Below, one piece after another: positions 1 to 9,601 of a stretch of DNA of 64,000 nucleotides; position 1 is the first letter of the stretch, and each line of letters starts with the position of its first letter. The notes beneath the pieces were generated by a model, which did no database searches, was not told the origin of the DNA, and worked only from the letters and a program-made list of their open reading frames with translations. This DNA is from Pararhizobium sp. IMCC21322 (GTDB lineage Bacteria; Pseudomonadota; Alphaproteobacteria; Rhizobiales; GCA-2746425), in assembly GCF_030758295.1 (NCBI RefSeq), contig NZ_CP132335.1:3014412-3078411 (forward strand), written 5' to 3'. Made by a program: the position numbers and the translations under genes.

Positions 1-694
1 GAGATTTTGCTTCTGCTTCGCGCCAGGCTGCCAGTTCCTTGGTGACAGCCAGCTCGATAGGTTTGCGAGCCCGCATTTTCAACCGCTTCCAGGCGTCTTG
101 TGGTTCCACGATATAGGTTCCGCGACTCTCCAGTATGGCCATTTCCTCAGACAGCCATTCCGTGCGGTTTTGCTGCTCAAGGTTGGCTTCCAGAGATTTG
201 TAGATATCGCGCAGATGGGTCACATCAGCCAGCGCGTAAGTCTGCTGCTTGGCGGTGAGTGGCCGCTGACTCCAGTCAGTAAATCGTGACGATTTGTCGA
301 TCTGGACATTGCAGATTTTTTGCACCAGATGATCGTAACTGATGCTGTCACCAAAACCGCAAACCATGGCTGCAATCTGGGTGTCGAACAGGGGCGCGGG
401 TATCAAATCCCCAAGCTTGAGAATAATCTCAAGATCCTGACGCGCAGAGTGAAATACTTTCACCACACTGCGATCAGCCATGAGCTCAAAGAACGGCGCA
501 AGATCCAGGCCGTCGGCCATCGGGTCAATCAGAGCCGCTTCATCATCGCTGGCAACCTGAATCAGGCACAGGATCGGCCAGTATGTGCTCTCACGTAGAA
601 ATTCTGTATCAACGGTCACGAAGGAATGTTGAGCCAGACGCGCGCACATATCAGCGAGCGTCTTCGTATCAGTTACAGTAATAATATCAGACAA
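1..694 (-). CDS. rnd: Ribonuclease D (3' end beyond the window)
   Basis: Minus-strand reading frame that continues past the left edge, so the C-terminal part is missing. The N-terminal 3'-5' exonuclease (DEDD) domain is visible: [10 protein letters not shown] near residue 20 carries the first acidic pair, [10 protein letters not shown] follows, and [13 protein letters not shown] near residue 165 matches the third motif. RNase D trims the 3' ends of tRNA precursors. No ATG is available near the start; TTG at 694 comes 3 bases after the phaC stop with AAGG about 8 bases upstream, so I take TTG as the start. The tight spacing implies cotranscription and translational coupling with phaC. Family call is firm; the start is inferred. 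Confidence 0.9.
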   Translation of the reverse strand, partial: MSDIITVTDTKTLADMCARLAQHSFVTVDTEFLRESTYWPILCLIQVASDDEAALIDPMADGLDLAPFFELMADRSVVKVFHSARQDLEIILKLGDLIPAPLFDTQIAAMVCGFGDSISYDHLVQKICNVQIDKSSRFTDWSQRPLTAKQQTYALADVTHLRDIYKSLEANLEQQNRTEWLSEEMAILESRGTYIVEPQDAWKRLKMRARKPIELAVTKELAAWREAEAKS

Positions 695-697
695 GTT

Positions 698-2521
698 TCA
701 AGCCTTGGTTTTTACGTAGGAGCCCGGTGCGTCCTCGAGGATTTTAATGCCATTCTCGCCGGGCTGTCGCGCAGAGACCTGGGTTTTGTTCAGTCCTTCA
801 ATCCAGGCGTGCCAATGCGGCCACCACGATCCGGGATGTTCTTCAGCTTTTGAGACCCATTCGTCAAAATCACCTTTTGGCTCAGGGCCGGTCCAATGTT
901 GATATTTGTTTCTGTGAGGCGGATTGACCACACCAGCAATGTGACCTGATCCCGACATTACAAATTGCACCGGACCACCAAAACACGACGATCCCGTGAA
1001 TACGGACAGGGCAGGCGCGATGTGGTCATCCTTGGTTGCCAGATTGTAAATTGGAACCTTGACCTTCGACAAATCAAGGGTCTCATCGCCTATGACCATT
1101 TTTCCACGGGACAGATTATTTTCAAGATAACAGTTCCGCATATAGAATGAATGGTTGGCGGCGGGCATGCGCGTGCTGTCGGAATTCCAGTACAAAAGAT
1201 CAAACGGGAAGGGGTCCTTGCCGCGCATGTAATTGTTCACGAAATACGGCCAGACCAGATCATTGGAGCGCAGCATGTTGAATGCCTTCGACATTTTTGA
1301 GCCTTCCAGATAGCCGCGCTTTTCCATGTGTTTTTCAAGCGCGCTGATCTGCGCTTCGTCGACGAATATTTTCAGCTCGCCCGCATGGGTGAAATCCACC
1401 TGAGTGGTAAACAGGGTTGCAGAAGCAATGCGGGTATCTTTCTTTGCAGCCATATAGGCCATTGTGACAGAGAGCAACGTGCCGCCAACACAATAGCCAA
1501 TGGCATTCACCTTCTTTTCGCCGGTCGCATTCTCCACCTGGCTCAAGGCTTCCAGAATGCCTTCCTTCATATAATGTTCAAAACTCTTTCCCGACTGGCG
1601 TTCGTCGGGATTGATCCATGAAATCACAAACACCGTGTGACCGCGCTCGACAGCCCAGCGAATAAAGGATTTCTCGGGATTGAGATCCAGCACATAGAAT
1701 TTGTTGATCCATGGCGGAACAATCAACAATGGCCGCTTCAGAACCTTGTTTGTTATTGGCGTATATTGCAGCAACTGACAGATATCATTTTGAAAAATGA
1801 CTTTGCCCGGCGTCACGGCCATGTTCTCGCCAACCTTGAATTTCTTGGTGTCAGACTGGCGCATTTTCAACTCGCCATCACCGGCAATCATGTCCTCTGC
1901 CAGCATACGCATGCCGCGCACCAGGTTTTCTCCGTCGCTTTGTACCGTCTCCTTCAGCAATTCCGGATTGGTCAGCAAGAAGTTGGAGGGAGACACCGCA
2001 TTTGACAATTGCTGCACATAAAAGTCCGCTTTACTCTTGGTATGGTCATCCAGATCATCCGCGTCTTCCACCATCTGCTGCGCCCAATTCGACGTAATCA
2101 GATAGAATTGCTTCAGAAAATCGAAAAACTGGTTCTGCTCCCAGTCGTCAGCTGAAAACCTTTTGTCACCTTGAGTGGGTTTAATGGCGGGTTGAGCTTC
2201 CTGACCCTGCATGCGCTGCAGCGACGAGCTCCACAAATTCATGTAATTTGTCCACAGGGCTGTCTGGGCCTGTATCGCCCGTTCCGGATCCGACATCCAG
2301 TACTCGCCAACCTTCGACAGGGTTGTCACGATTTCGGAAATCTCGTCATTTACATCCTCTCCGTCCCGGCGACCTTCCTCTCGCGGTTTCAAGAAAGCAG
2401 CCACAGCACGGCCAGCCTCCTCAGCAGCACGCGCCAAATTGTTGGCAAATGCTTCCGGATTCTGCACGATATACTCTAGAAGATGATTGTCCCGACCGGG
2501 GTCTTTGGGTGTTTCCGTCAT
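698..2521 (-). CDS. phaC: Class I poly(3-hydroxyalkanoate) synthase PhaC
   Basis: Polymerises (R)-3-hydroxyacyl-CoA to polyhydroxyalkanoate on storage granules. About 607 residues, the usual size for class I PhaC, which works with no PhaE or PhaR subunit. The N-terminal PhaC domain is followed by an alpha/beta-hydrolase core with the lipase-like box GYCVGG near residue 342 (catalytic Cys), KDDHIAP (catalytic Asp) and GSGHIAGVVNPP (catalytic His). The ATG at 2521 gives the typical MTETPKD start; an in-frame ATG at 2566 would add 15 residues but has no clear ribosome site. Divergent from the aminotransferase gene across about 190 bases and directly upstream of rnd. Confidence 0.95.
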   Translation of the reverse strand: MTETPKDPGRDNHLLEYIVQNPEAFANNLARAAEEAGRAVAAFLKPREEGRRDGEDVNDEISEIVTTLSKVGEYWMSDPERAIQAQTALWTNYMNLWSSSLQRMQGQEAQPAIKPTQGDKRFSADDWEQNQFFDFLKQFYLITSNWAQQMVEDADDLDDHTKSKADFYVQQLSNAVSPSNFLLTNPELLKETVQSDGENLVRGMRMLAEDMIAGDGELKMRQSDTKKFKVGENMAVTPGKVIFQNDICQLLQYTPITNKVLKRPLLIVPPWINKFYVLDLNPEKSFIRWAVERGHTVFVISWINPDERQSGKSFEHYMKEGILEALSQVENATGEKKVNAIGYCVGGTLLSVTMAYMAAKKDTRIASATLFTTQVDFTHAGELKIFVDEAQISALEKHMEKRGYLEGSKMSKAFNMLRSNDLVWPYFVNNYMRGKDPFPFDLLYWNSDSTRMPAANHSFYMRNCYLENNLSRGKMVIGDETLDLSKVKVPIYNLATKDDHIAPALSVFTGSSCFGGPVQFVMSGSGHIAGVVNPPHRNKYQHWTGPEPKGDFDEWVSKAEEHPGSWWPHWHAWIEGLNKTQVSARQPGENGIKILEDAPGSYVKTKA

Positions 2522-2711
2522 GGTCCCTGAAAGATGTTTTTTGTGTTTCTCCTGACTGTGTATCATCGACGCAACAGGAGCGAAAGCGCGACAATTGCCG
2601 AAGCGTTCGAATGTTTGAGCACTTTTTAGCGATTTGGGGCCTTTTCATGGCCGCACTATCGTGAAACAAATCAATTTCCCAAGTCCATGCCATCCCAAAG
2701 CGAGAGATACG

Positions 2712-3923
2712 ATGGAAGAGTTCCACAAGGTCAAACGGCTGCCAGTCTATGTTTTTGAACACGTCAACAAAATCAAGGCGAAGGCGCGGGCGGGTGGAGC
2801 AGATATCATTGATTTGGGGATGGGCAATCCGGATTTGCCGACACCTCAGCACATTGTCGACAAGCTGGTGGAGACGGTCGCCAATCCACGAACACACCGT
2901 TACTCGACATCGCGCGGCATCCCCGGACTGCGCAAGGCCCAGGCAGGCTATTACGAGCGTCGTTTTGGCGTAAAACTCAATCCGGACACACAGATTGTCG
3001 CCACACTTGGTTCCAAGGAAGGCTTTGCCAATATGGCACAGGCCATTACCGCACCGGGCGATGTCATTTTGGTTCCAAACCCAACCTATCCAATTCACTC
3101 ATTCGGCTTCATCATGTCTGGCGGTGTTATTCGCTCGATTCCCGCAGAACCCGGCCCTGAGTTTTTTCGTACGGCAGAACGTGCCATTCGGCATTCGATT
3201 CCCAAACCGCTTGCGCTCATCCTCAACTATCCGTCAAATCCGACTGCCTATCTGGCAAATCTGGACTTCTATAAAGATGTTGTCGCTTTTGCGAAAAAGC
3301 ATGATTTGCTGATCCTTTCGGATCTGGCCTATTCGGAAATCTTTTTTGAGGGCACACCACCGCCATCGATTCTTGAGGTCGAAGGTGCAATGGACATCGC
3401 CGTCGAGTTTACCAGCATGTCCAAAACCTTTTCCATGCCGGGCTGGCGCATGGGTTTTGCAGTTGGAAATGAGCGATTGATTGCCGCATTGGCGCGGGTC
3501 AAATCCTATCTCGATTATGGTGCTTTTACGCCAATCCAGGTGGCAGCAGCAGCTGCATTGAATGGCAGTGAAGACTGTATTGATGAAGCGCGCAAAATTT
3601 ACAAAGGTCGACGCGATGTCATGGTCGATTCGTTTGCACGCGCCGGTTGGGCTGTACCATCACCTGGCGCAACCATGTTTGCCTGGGCACCACTGCCTGA
3701 GAATTTCAAACATATGGGCTCGTTTGAGTTTTCTCGCCTTTTGATTGAAGAGGCCGATGTTGCTGTTGCTCCCGGAATTGGGTTTGGTGAGCATGGCGAT
3801 GAGCATGTCCGCATCGCTCTGGTGGAAAATGAACAACGAATTCGTCAGGCTGCGCGAAACTTGCGTCGCTTCCTTGCATCTGCCCAGCAATCCATGCCAA
3901 ACGTCGTGCCAATCAGCGCATAG
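2712..3923 (+). CDS. Class I/II PLP aminotransferase (AlaC / LL-DAP aminotransferase-like)
   Basis: About 403 residues of a fold-type I PLP aminotransferase. Visible landmarks are the N-terminal GMGNPDLPTP, ILNYPSNPTA (Asn contacting PLP), SDLAYSEIFF, and the Schiff-base lysine in SMSKTFSMPGWRMGF. The subgroup is usually annotated as alanine-synthesising transaminase (AlaC) or LL-diaminopimelate aminotransferase; sequence alone does not separate them. ATG at 2712 is preferred over upstream frames because homologues begin MEEFHKVKRLPPYVF-like. It is followed 35 bases later by hom, and this aminotransferase-hom-glpX-recJ order is familiar in rhizobia, which favours a role in aspartate/alanine-family amino acid metabolism. 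Confidence 0.9.
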   Translation: MEEFHKVKRLPVYVFEHVNKIKAKARAGGADIIDLGMGNPDLPTPQHIVDKLVETVANPRTHRYSTSRGIPGLRKAQAGYYERRFGVKLNPDTQIVATLGSKEGFANMAQAITAPGDVILVPNPTYPIHSFGFIMSGGVIRSIPAEPGPEFFRTAERAIRHSIPKPLALILNYPSNPTAYLANLDFYKDVVAFAKKHDLLILSDLAYSEIFFEGTPPPSILEVEGAMDIAVEFTSMSKTFSMPGWRMGFAVGNERLIAALARVKSYLDYGAFTPIQVAAAAALNGSEDCIDEARKIYKGRRDVMVDSFARAGWAVPSPGATMFAWAPLPENFKHMGSFEFSRLLIEEADVAVAPGIGFGEHGDEHVRIALVENEQRIRQAARNLRRFLASAQQSMPNVVPISA

Positions 3924-3958
3924 ACGCTGTGTCCTGAGCAAATTCGGAAAGATCATCG

Positions 3959-5272
3959 ATGACAGATGCGTTGCGACTCGGCGTAGCCGGGCTTGGAACC
4001 GTTGGCTGCGCCCTGATTCAGCTTTTGGCGAAACAGAACGAAATTTTGGAGATCCGCTCCGGCAGGACACTTTCCGTAACCGGTGTAAGTGCAAGGACAC
4101 GAGGGCGCGATCGGGGAATTTCGATTGATCATCTGTACTGGCATGATGATCCCGTCACCCTTGCAACTGCCGATAACATTGATGTCTTTGTCGAATTGAT
4201 CGGTGGTGACAGCGGTCCAGCCGACCTGGCTGTACGCGCGGCCCTTGAAAGCGGCAAACATGTTGTGACCGCCAACAAGGCCTTGCTTGCAAAACATGGT
4301 GGAGATCTTGCCAGGCTTGCTGAAGCAAACGGCGTTTCGCTGAATTTCGAAGCAGCTGTTGCTGGCGGTATTCCCGTCATTAAAGCCATGCGGGAAAGCC
4401 TTGCGGGCAATCAGGTCAGCCGTGTCTCTGGTATCCTGAACGGAACCTGCAACTACATCCTCACACGCATGGAAGAGGACAATATATCCTTTTCTGCTTG
4501 TCTGGAGCAGGCCCAGAAGCTTGGATACGCCGAAGCTGACCCGACATTCGATGTTGAAGGATATGACACAGCGCACAAACTGTCGCTGTTGACGAGCCTG
4601 GCATTTGGAACCGAGGTCAACAGCGACGAAATCTACATTGAAGGAATTTCCTCGATAACGCCGCAGGACATTCAGGCAGCAACTGAATTGGGTTATCGAA
4701 TCAGGCTTTTGGGCGTCGCCCAGAAGCTGGCAACGGGCATTGAACAACGCGTACATCCCACAATGGTGCCGTTGGAAGGCCCTTTGGCTCAGATAACCGA
4801 TGTCACAAACGCAGTGTCCATTGATGCTGATGCCGTAGGAAATATCACTATGTCCGGGCCGGGCGCCGGCGGAGATGCAACAGCATCTGCTGTACTGGGT
4901 GATATTGTCGACATTGCGCGTGGCGTGATCGTCCCGACACTCGGCATCAAGGTTGCCGATCAAAAGCCCTATGTTAAAGCCAGAATGCGGGCCCATGAAG
5001 GTGGCTACTACATCAGATTGACTGTCAGCGACCGCCTGGGGGCATTTGCTTCCATCGCCGGACGTATGGCAGAGGCAGGTATTTCACTTGCCAGCATTGT
5101 GCAGAAAAACCGCGATGGTCAGCCGGAATTATCAAATGGACCTGAAACAAAGACAGTTTTGCTGATTACCCACAAGACAACTGAAAGCGCTATTCGTGAG
5201 GCGCTGGTACACATACGTTCAGATGGCCATATTGTTGGCGATCCACAACTGATACGGCTTGAAAAAGCCTGA
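3959..5272 (+). CDS. hom: Homoserine dehydrogenase
   Basis: Reduces aspartate semialdehyde to homoserine, the branch step to threonine and methionine. 437 residues: Rossmann domain with GVAGLGTVG at residues 8-16, central catalytic domain with VSGILNGTCNYIL and the EADPTFDVEGYDTAHKL motif (catalytic lysine and substrate acids), and a C-terminal ACT domain beginning near residue 350 (YIRLTVSDRLGAFASIAGRM), which normally binds threonine for feedback control. GGAAAGA sits about 7 bases before the ATG. It follows the aminotransferase by 35 bases and precedes glpX by 60 bases, so it is probably in one plus-strand operon. Confidence 0.97.
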   Translation: MTDALRLGVAGLGTVGCALIQLLAKQNEILEIRSGRTLSVTGVSARTRGRDRGISIDHLYWHDDPVTLATADNIDVFVELIGGDSGPADLAVRAALESGKHVVTANKALLAKHGGDLARLAEANGVSLNFEAAVAGGIPVIKAMRESLAGNQVSRVSGILNGTCNYILTRMEEDNISFSACLEQAQKLGYAEADPTFDVEGYDTAHKLSLLTSLAFGTEVNSDEIYIEGISSITPQDIQAATELGYRIRLLGVAQKLATGIEQRVHPTMVPLEGPLAQITDVTNAVSIDADAVGNITMSGPGAGGDATASAVLGDIVDIARGVIVPTLGIKVADQKPYVKARMRAHEGGYYIRLTVSDRLGAFASIAGRMAEAGISLASIVQKNRDGQPELSNGPETKTVLLITHKTTESAIREALVHIRSDGHIVGDPQLIRLEKA

Positions 5273-5332
5273 GTTTCAACCTTAGGGTACAGGCCCTGCA
5301 ATTATTTCCGCAACGCAGCCTTGGAGAGCAAG

Positions 5333-6322
5333 ATGAACACCGAGACACTAGAAGATGTTGTGCTTGACCGTATTCTCACGCTGGAACTGGCAAGGGTAAC
5401 AGAACGTGCAGCCGTTGCTGCGGCCCGCTTACGTGGACGGGGCGATGAAAAAGCCGCAGATCAGGTGGCCGTCGACGCTATGCGCAAAGAATTGAACGCG
5501 TTGCCAATTGAAGGAACAGTTGTCATTGGCGAAGGCGAGCGTGACGAAGCGCCGATGCTTTATATTGGTGAAAAAGTCGGTCGCAAGGGTGGTGGACCCA
5601 AGGTCGATATTGCCCTTGATCCCCTGGAAGGCACCACAATTTGCGCCAAGAACCTGCCGAATTCTCTGGCTGTGGTCGCCATTGCAAATGAGGGCAACCT
5701 TCTGAATGCGCCGGATGTCTATATGGAAAAAATTGCCATTGGACCTGGCTATGAGGCGGGAACCGTCGATCTGGATTTATCGCCTGCAGAAAACATGGCA
5801 CGAGTGGCTGCGGCCAAGGGTGTGTCCATTGATCAGGTTACTGCCTGTATTCTCGATCGTCCGCGCCATGCCAAGATTATTGAAGAAGTTCGTCAGACCG
5901 GCGCAGCCATCCGGTTGATTGGTGATGGCGATGTGGCCGGTGTTATTCACACAACCGATCCCGAAGAGACCGGAATCGACATCTACATGGGAATTGGCGG
6001 AGCGCCTGAGGGTGTACTTGCAGCTGCCGCGTTACGTTGTATCGGCGGTCAGATGCAGGGTCGATTGGTCATCAACACCCAGCAGCAACGCGACCGCGCT
6101 ATCAAAATGGGCATTGAAGACGTGAACAAGAAGTTCGACATGCTGGAAATGGCCAAAGGTGATGTTCTGTTTGCGGCAACGGGCGTAACCGACGGCAATA
6201 TGTTGGCCGGCGTTCGCTTCGGGCAGGACAGCATTACAACCCATACGGTTGTTATGCGATCCTCCAGCCACACGGTCAGATGGATCAAGGCCAGACACCG
6301 CCAGACCGACCGTTTTTCATAG
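5333..6322 (+). CDS. glpX: Class II fructose-1,6-bisphosphatase GlpX
   Basis: Gluconeogenic phosphatase converting fructose 1,6-bisphosphate to fructose 6-phosphate (in some relatives also sedoheptulose 1,7-bisphosphate). About 329 residues, the usual GlpX length. The metal-binding motifs are intact: VIGEGERDEAPMLYIGE and DPLEGTT. GlpX is unrelated in family to the class I enzyme Fbp. ATG at 5333 is chosen because GGAG lies 7-10 bases before it; a TTG at 5321 would include the ribosome site itself. Placed between hom and recJ as in many Hyphomicrobiales. Confidence 0.96.
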   Translation: MNTETLEDVVLDRILTLELARVTERAAVAAARLRGRGDEKAADQVAVDAMRKELNALPIEGTVVIGEGERDEAPMLYIGEKVGRKGGGPKVDIALDPLEGTTICAKNLPNSLAVVAIANEGNLLNAPDVYMEKIAIGPGYEAGTVDLDLSPAENMARVAAAKGVSIDQVTACILDRPRHAKIIEEVRQTGAAIRLIGDGDVAGVIHTTDPEETGIDIYMGIGGAPEGVLAAAALRCIGGQMQGRLVINTQQQRDRAIKMGIEDVNKKFDMLEMAKGDVLFAATGVTDGNMLAGVRFGQDSITTHTVVMRSSSHTVRWIKARHRQTDRFS

Positions 6323-6358
6323 GCTCTGAAACGCCTTTCAGCATTGGGAGAGTTGCTT

Positions 6359-8152
6359 TTGCAGCCACGCCACTTTCTTGGAGTTGAAAAGTCCCTGACC
6401 GGCAAGGCATGGGTCGAGAGCCTCGATACAAAAACGCAACCCATTGCGACCGCCATCTCGCAACGCCATCAATTGCCTGAGCTACTCGGCCGTGTGCTTG
6501 CTGCACGCGGCGTTGACATTGACAGTGCAGCTCAATTCCTGACGCCATCTCTCCGCGATATGATGCCGGATCCCAAAGCTCTCACCGACATGGAGAAAGC
6601 GGCAGAACGGCTGACAAAAGCAATCGTCGACAAACAGAAAGTTGCTATATTTGGGGATTATGATGTTGACGGCGCAACCAGTTCAGCCTTGCTGTTTCGG
6701 TTCCTGCAGCATTTCGGCATTCCCGCCGAAATCTACATCCCGGATCGAATTTTCGAAGGCTATGGACCAAATGGACCGGCCATTGACGGACTGATTGATG
6801 ATGGCGCCGAATTGATTGTCACAGTCGATTGCGGGTCCACAAGCTTCGAAGCCTTGGAACACGCTGCCCGCCGGGAATGCGATGTCGTTATTCTGGATCA
6901 CCATCAGCTTGGAGAACAACTGCCGCATGCTGTGGCACTGGTCAATCCAAACAGACAGGATGATCTGTCAGGGCAGGGGCACCTGGCTGCAGTCGGTGTG
7001 GTGTTTCTGACACTGGTTGCCACTTTGGCCGTTCTTAAAGCGGCCAATCACCCGCACGCCAAAAGCTGCGATCTTTTAGCATGGCTGGACCTTGTGGCGC
7101 TTGGCACTGTCTGTGATGTGGTGCCGCTAAAAGGGTTGAACCGCGCTTACATCACCAAGGGTCTGGTCGCTATACGTCACGGACGTAATGCCGGTCTGAA
7201 CGCCCTGATGAAGACCGCCAGACTGACCGGACCTGCAAATGCCTACCATTTGGGGTTTCTGGTTGGCCCACGCATCAATGCGGGAGGGCGCATTGGTGAT
7301 GCGTCACTCGGGGCAAAGCTGCTGACAATGGATGATCCTATAGCGGCTGAAACCATTGCGGTGCAGCTGGATGATCTGAACAAGCAGCGTCAGGCCATCG
7401 AAACAGACATGTTGGCGGAGGCCATTGCCGAGGCTGAAAGAGACATTGGTGATGGACCGGGCCCCTCGGTTCTCATCACCGGCCAGGATGGCTGGCATCC
7501 AGGCATTGTCGGTTTGCTTGCCGCCCGGTTAAAAGAGCGGTTTCAAAGACCCGCTTTCGCAATCTCCTATAATCCCAACGGGATTGGCACCGGGTCGGCA
7601 CGGTCAGTTCCCGGTGTAGATGTCGGGGCGGCAGTCAGGGGCGCAGTCGATGCGGGCATTCTGACCAAGGGAGGCGGCCACGCAATGGCCGCAGGCCTTA
7701 CAATTGAGCGCGCTCAGCTTGGGCGGTTTCGCGAATATCTTGAAGAACATTTGTCCCGTGCGGTTGATGCCGCGCGCGGGCAAAATCAATTGCGGATTGA
7801 TGGCGCGATTACCGCCAATGGCGCAACAATTGAGTTCATGGACCTTGTCGAGCGGGCTGGTCCATACGGTGCCGGGCACTCACAGCCTGTGTTTGCATTG
7901 CCCGCGCATTTCATTGGTCCTGCAAAAATAGTTGGCTCCGGGCATGTACGCGCAAGTGTTTCCTCCGGTCAGGGCACGCGGATAAATGCCATTGCTTTTC
8001 GGGCCGCTGACAATCCCATTGGCCAGACAATGTTGAAAAACCGGGAAGGGACGTTCCATCTTGCAGGCACATTTTCGCTTGATCATTGGGGTGGTCGCCC
8101 CAGTGTTCAGTTCAGAATTCTGGACTTGGCTAAGCCATCAATCAGGCGATAA
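6359..8152 (+). CDS. recJ: Single-stranded-DNA-specific 5'-3' exonuclease RecJ
   Basis: Processive ssDNA exonuclease in RecF-pathway recombination and mismatch/base-excision repair. Close to 597 residues with the DHH phosphoesterase motifs DYDVDGATSSAL and DHHQLGEQLP, then the DHHA1 motif GGGHAMAAG and a C-terminal OB-fold region. No ATG is available: in-frame TTG codons lie at 6344, 6353 and 6359. GGGAG at 6346-6350 fits best with TTG 6359 (spacing 8), giving MQPRHFLGVEKSLTG. The start is uncertain by up to 5 residues. The gene follows glpX by 36 bases. Confidence 0.95.
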   Translation: MQPRHFLGVEKSLTGKAWVESLDTKTQPIATAISQRHQLPELLGRVLAARGVDIDSAAQFLTPSLRDMMPDPKALTDMEKAAERLTKAIVDKQKVAIFGDYDVDGATSSALLFRFLQHFGIPAEIYIPDRIFEGYGPNGPAIDGLIDDGAELIVTVDCGSTSFEALEHAARRECDVVILDHHQLGEQLPHAVALVNPNRQDDLSGQGHLAAVGVVFLTLVATLAVLKAANHPHAKSCDLLAWLDLVALGTVCDVVPLKGLNRAYITKGLVAIRHGRNAGLNALMKTARLTGPANAYHLGFLVGPRINAGGRIGDASLGAKLLTMDDPIAAETIAVQLDDLNKQRQAIETDMLAEAIAEAERDIGDGPGPSVLITGQDGWHPGIVGLLAARLKERFQRPAFAISYNPNGIGTGSARSVPGVDVGAAVRGAVDAGILTKGGGHAMAAGLTIERAQLGRFREYLEEHLSRAVDAARGQNQLRIDGAITANGATIEFMDLVERAGPYGAGHSQPVFALPAHFIGPAKIVGSGHVRASVSSGQGTRINAIAFRAADNPIGQTMLKNREGTFHLAGTFSLDHWGGRPSVQFRILDLAKPSIRR

Positions 8153-8316
8153 ATTTAAATATGAGGCTGGTGGCGGACATTTGATATTCGCTGATACTTA
8201 ACTATTAGTAGAAAATCAGTCATTCTGACTCCCCAAAATTTTCCGGTGGCTATATATGGGTTGCAAGAAGATACTCTTACTCCATTAAATTTGAAATCGT
8301 GCGGATATTGGTTGCA

Positions 8317-9111
8317 ATGAAGTTAATTCGTTTGTCCTGTGCTGGCCTGCTTTTGGCCGGATTATGCCTTGGCATTACCGAGAATGCACTGGCGCTGGAA
8401 ATTGGTTCACGCCGCGCGCCATTGGTTACAGATTTTACCAGGATGCGCGTGGAGCTGAAGGGCGCTCTGCTTGCCAAGCAGGTCGACAGTCATCTGAAAC
8501 AGAACGATCTTGCATTGCTCGCTGTTGGCGACTTCCTGAGTGCTAATCCGGGCGTTTCCTCGCCGATAGCCCATTCGCGCATGAAACGCTATCAGCGCGC
8601 TGCTGCCGGGTTGCGTTCAATTCTGGCGATATCCGCTGATGGCGTTCTGTTACATGACAGCTACAATTTGCCTGCGCCCGACATAAATCTCGGGGATCGG
8701 TTGTATGTCCGGGAGGCAGTTCGTCAGGGCAGTGGTGATTTGCGAATTAATCCGCCCGTTGTTGGTCGACAGAGCGGCCTTCCGTTCATTCCCATAACGC
8801 GCGGTTTGTTTAATGTGGAAGGCGTCGCAACAGGAGTTGTCGTGGGCATTATGGGTCCGGAAACACTTTTGCCTGAGGACAGCAACTGCGCGCTTTGTAT
8901 ATCGGTGGTGCTGACAAGCGACATGGATGTCATGGTAAGCCGCCCATCAGGACTGCAACTTTCCAAAGACCTGGTCAGTCACATCAAAGAGTCGGTGTCT
9001 TTTACCGGCATTGAATTGATTGACATAAACGGTGGACTTACGCTTTTTACCTGGACGAAAAACAATTATGCAGGCGTCATCACAGTCGTTGGCGAACTAC
9101 TACCGGATTAG
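8317..9111 (+). CDS. Exported Cache/PDC-like sensor-domain protein
   Basis: About 264 residues with a clear signal peptide at residues 1-24 (Lys/Arg, a Leu/Ala/Gly-rich core, then a likely cleavage site before LEIGSR). The mature part has the layout of a single periplasmic Cache (PDC) ligand-binding domain: an N-terminal helix, ILAISADGVLLHDS, then LGDRLYVREAV, matching the D-R-x-Y/F-x-x-A motif, and GVVVGIMGP. No C-terminal membrane span or signalling domain follows, so it would be a free or outer-leaflet sensor or binding protein. ATG 8317 is preferred to GTG 8299 because the signal peptide starts there. The ligand is unknown. It stands alone, about 160 bases after recJ. Confidence 0.7.
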   Translation: MKLIRLSCAGLLLAGLCLGITENALALEIGSRRAPLVTDFTRMRVELKGALLAKQVDSHLKQNDLALLAVGDFLSANPGVSSPIAHSRMKRYQRAAAGLRSILAISADGVLLHDSYNLPAPDINLGDRLYVREAVRQGSGDLRINPPVVGRQSGLPFIPITRGLFNVEGVATGVVVGIMGPETLLPEDSNCALCISVVLTSDMDVMVSRPSGLQLSKDLVSHIKESVSFTGIELIDINGGLTLFTWTKNNYAGVITVVGELLPD

Positions 9112-9171
9112 AATTGATCTGACTATTTAGTGCCGCGCATACCAAACACGCCAGGATGCTGCGCGTGAAAT

Positions 9172-9507
9172 TCAGTTTGCAAGTTTTGTATTGCGGACCA
9201 GATACTGAAAAGCTTGCAGTGTGTCCTTTTCAGAAAACTCCGAAATAGGTTTCCCGATTTCCGCCTCTACGGCCTTCAGAGTAGCTGCAGAATCAAGATT
9301 CTTGCTCTCCGCCGCCAAAACCACCATCAAACTCAACTCGGCTTGGTAACTCTCAACATTGGCCTGATTGAATACATATGCGGCAGTCAGACCCATCACC
9401 AGGCCAATCAACATTGAAACCACAATCAGAGTAAACCGTTTGCGGTTATCCTCACTGAGGTCGACCTTATGATGTTTCAGTTTTTCCTGTAGCTCAAAGT
9501 CGAGCAT
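9172..9507 (-). CDS. Small single-membrane-span protein, unknown function
   Basis: 111 residues: a charged N-terminal cytoplasmic helix (residues 1-27), one transmembrane helix (about 28-50, rich in Ile/Leu/Val/Gly) and a C-terminal helical, acidic region. ATG 9507 is supported by GGCGGGAA just upstream; an in-frame TTG at 9519 contains that ribosome site and is less likely. I do not recognise the family. Its end faces the end of the Cache-like gene. Confidence 0.6.
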   Translation of the reverse strand: MLDFELQEKLKHHKVDLSEDNRKRFTLIVVSMLIGLVMGLTAAYVFNQANVESYQAELSLMVVLAAESKNLDSAATLKAVEAEIGKPISEFSEKDTLQAFQYLVRNTKLAN

Positions 9508-9601
9508 ATTTCCCGCCAAGATAGAATTTGTTACAATAAAACCACCAAAAAGATAATTTACGAGTCGTTTGCCGATTCCTCAGATGAAGACCGGGAAGCA
9601 G

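Noticed and set aside
2421-3098. Minus-strand 225-codon frame across the phaC-aminotransferase junction
   Set aside because: It overlaps the 5' parts of both well-supported genes and shows no family pattern.
3304-3330. TGATCC inside the aminotransferase gene considered as an ECF promoter
   Set aside because: It lies within coding sequence, with no gene start downstream at a useful distance.
3953-4996. Minus-strand 347-codon frame
   Set aside because: It is antisense to hom, has Cys/Arg/His-rich composition with no recognisable fold, and hom has complete family motifs.
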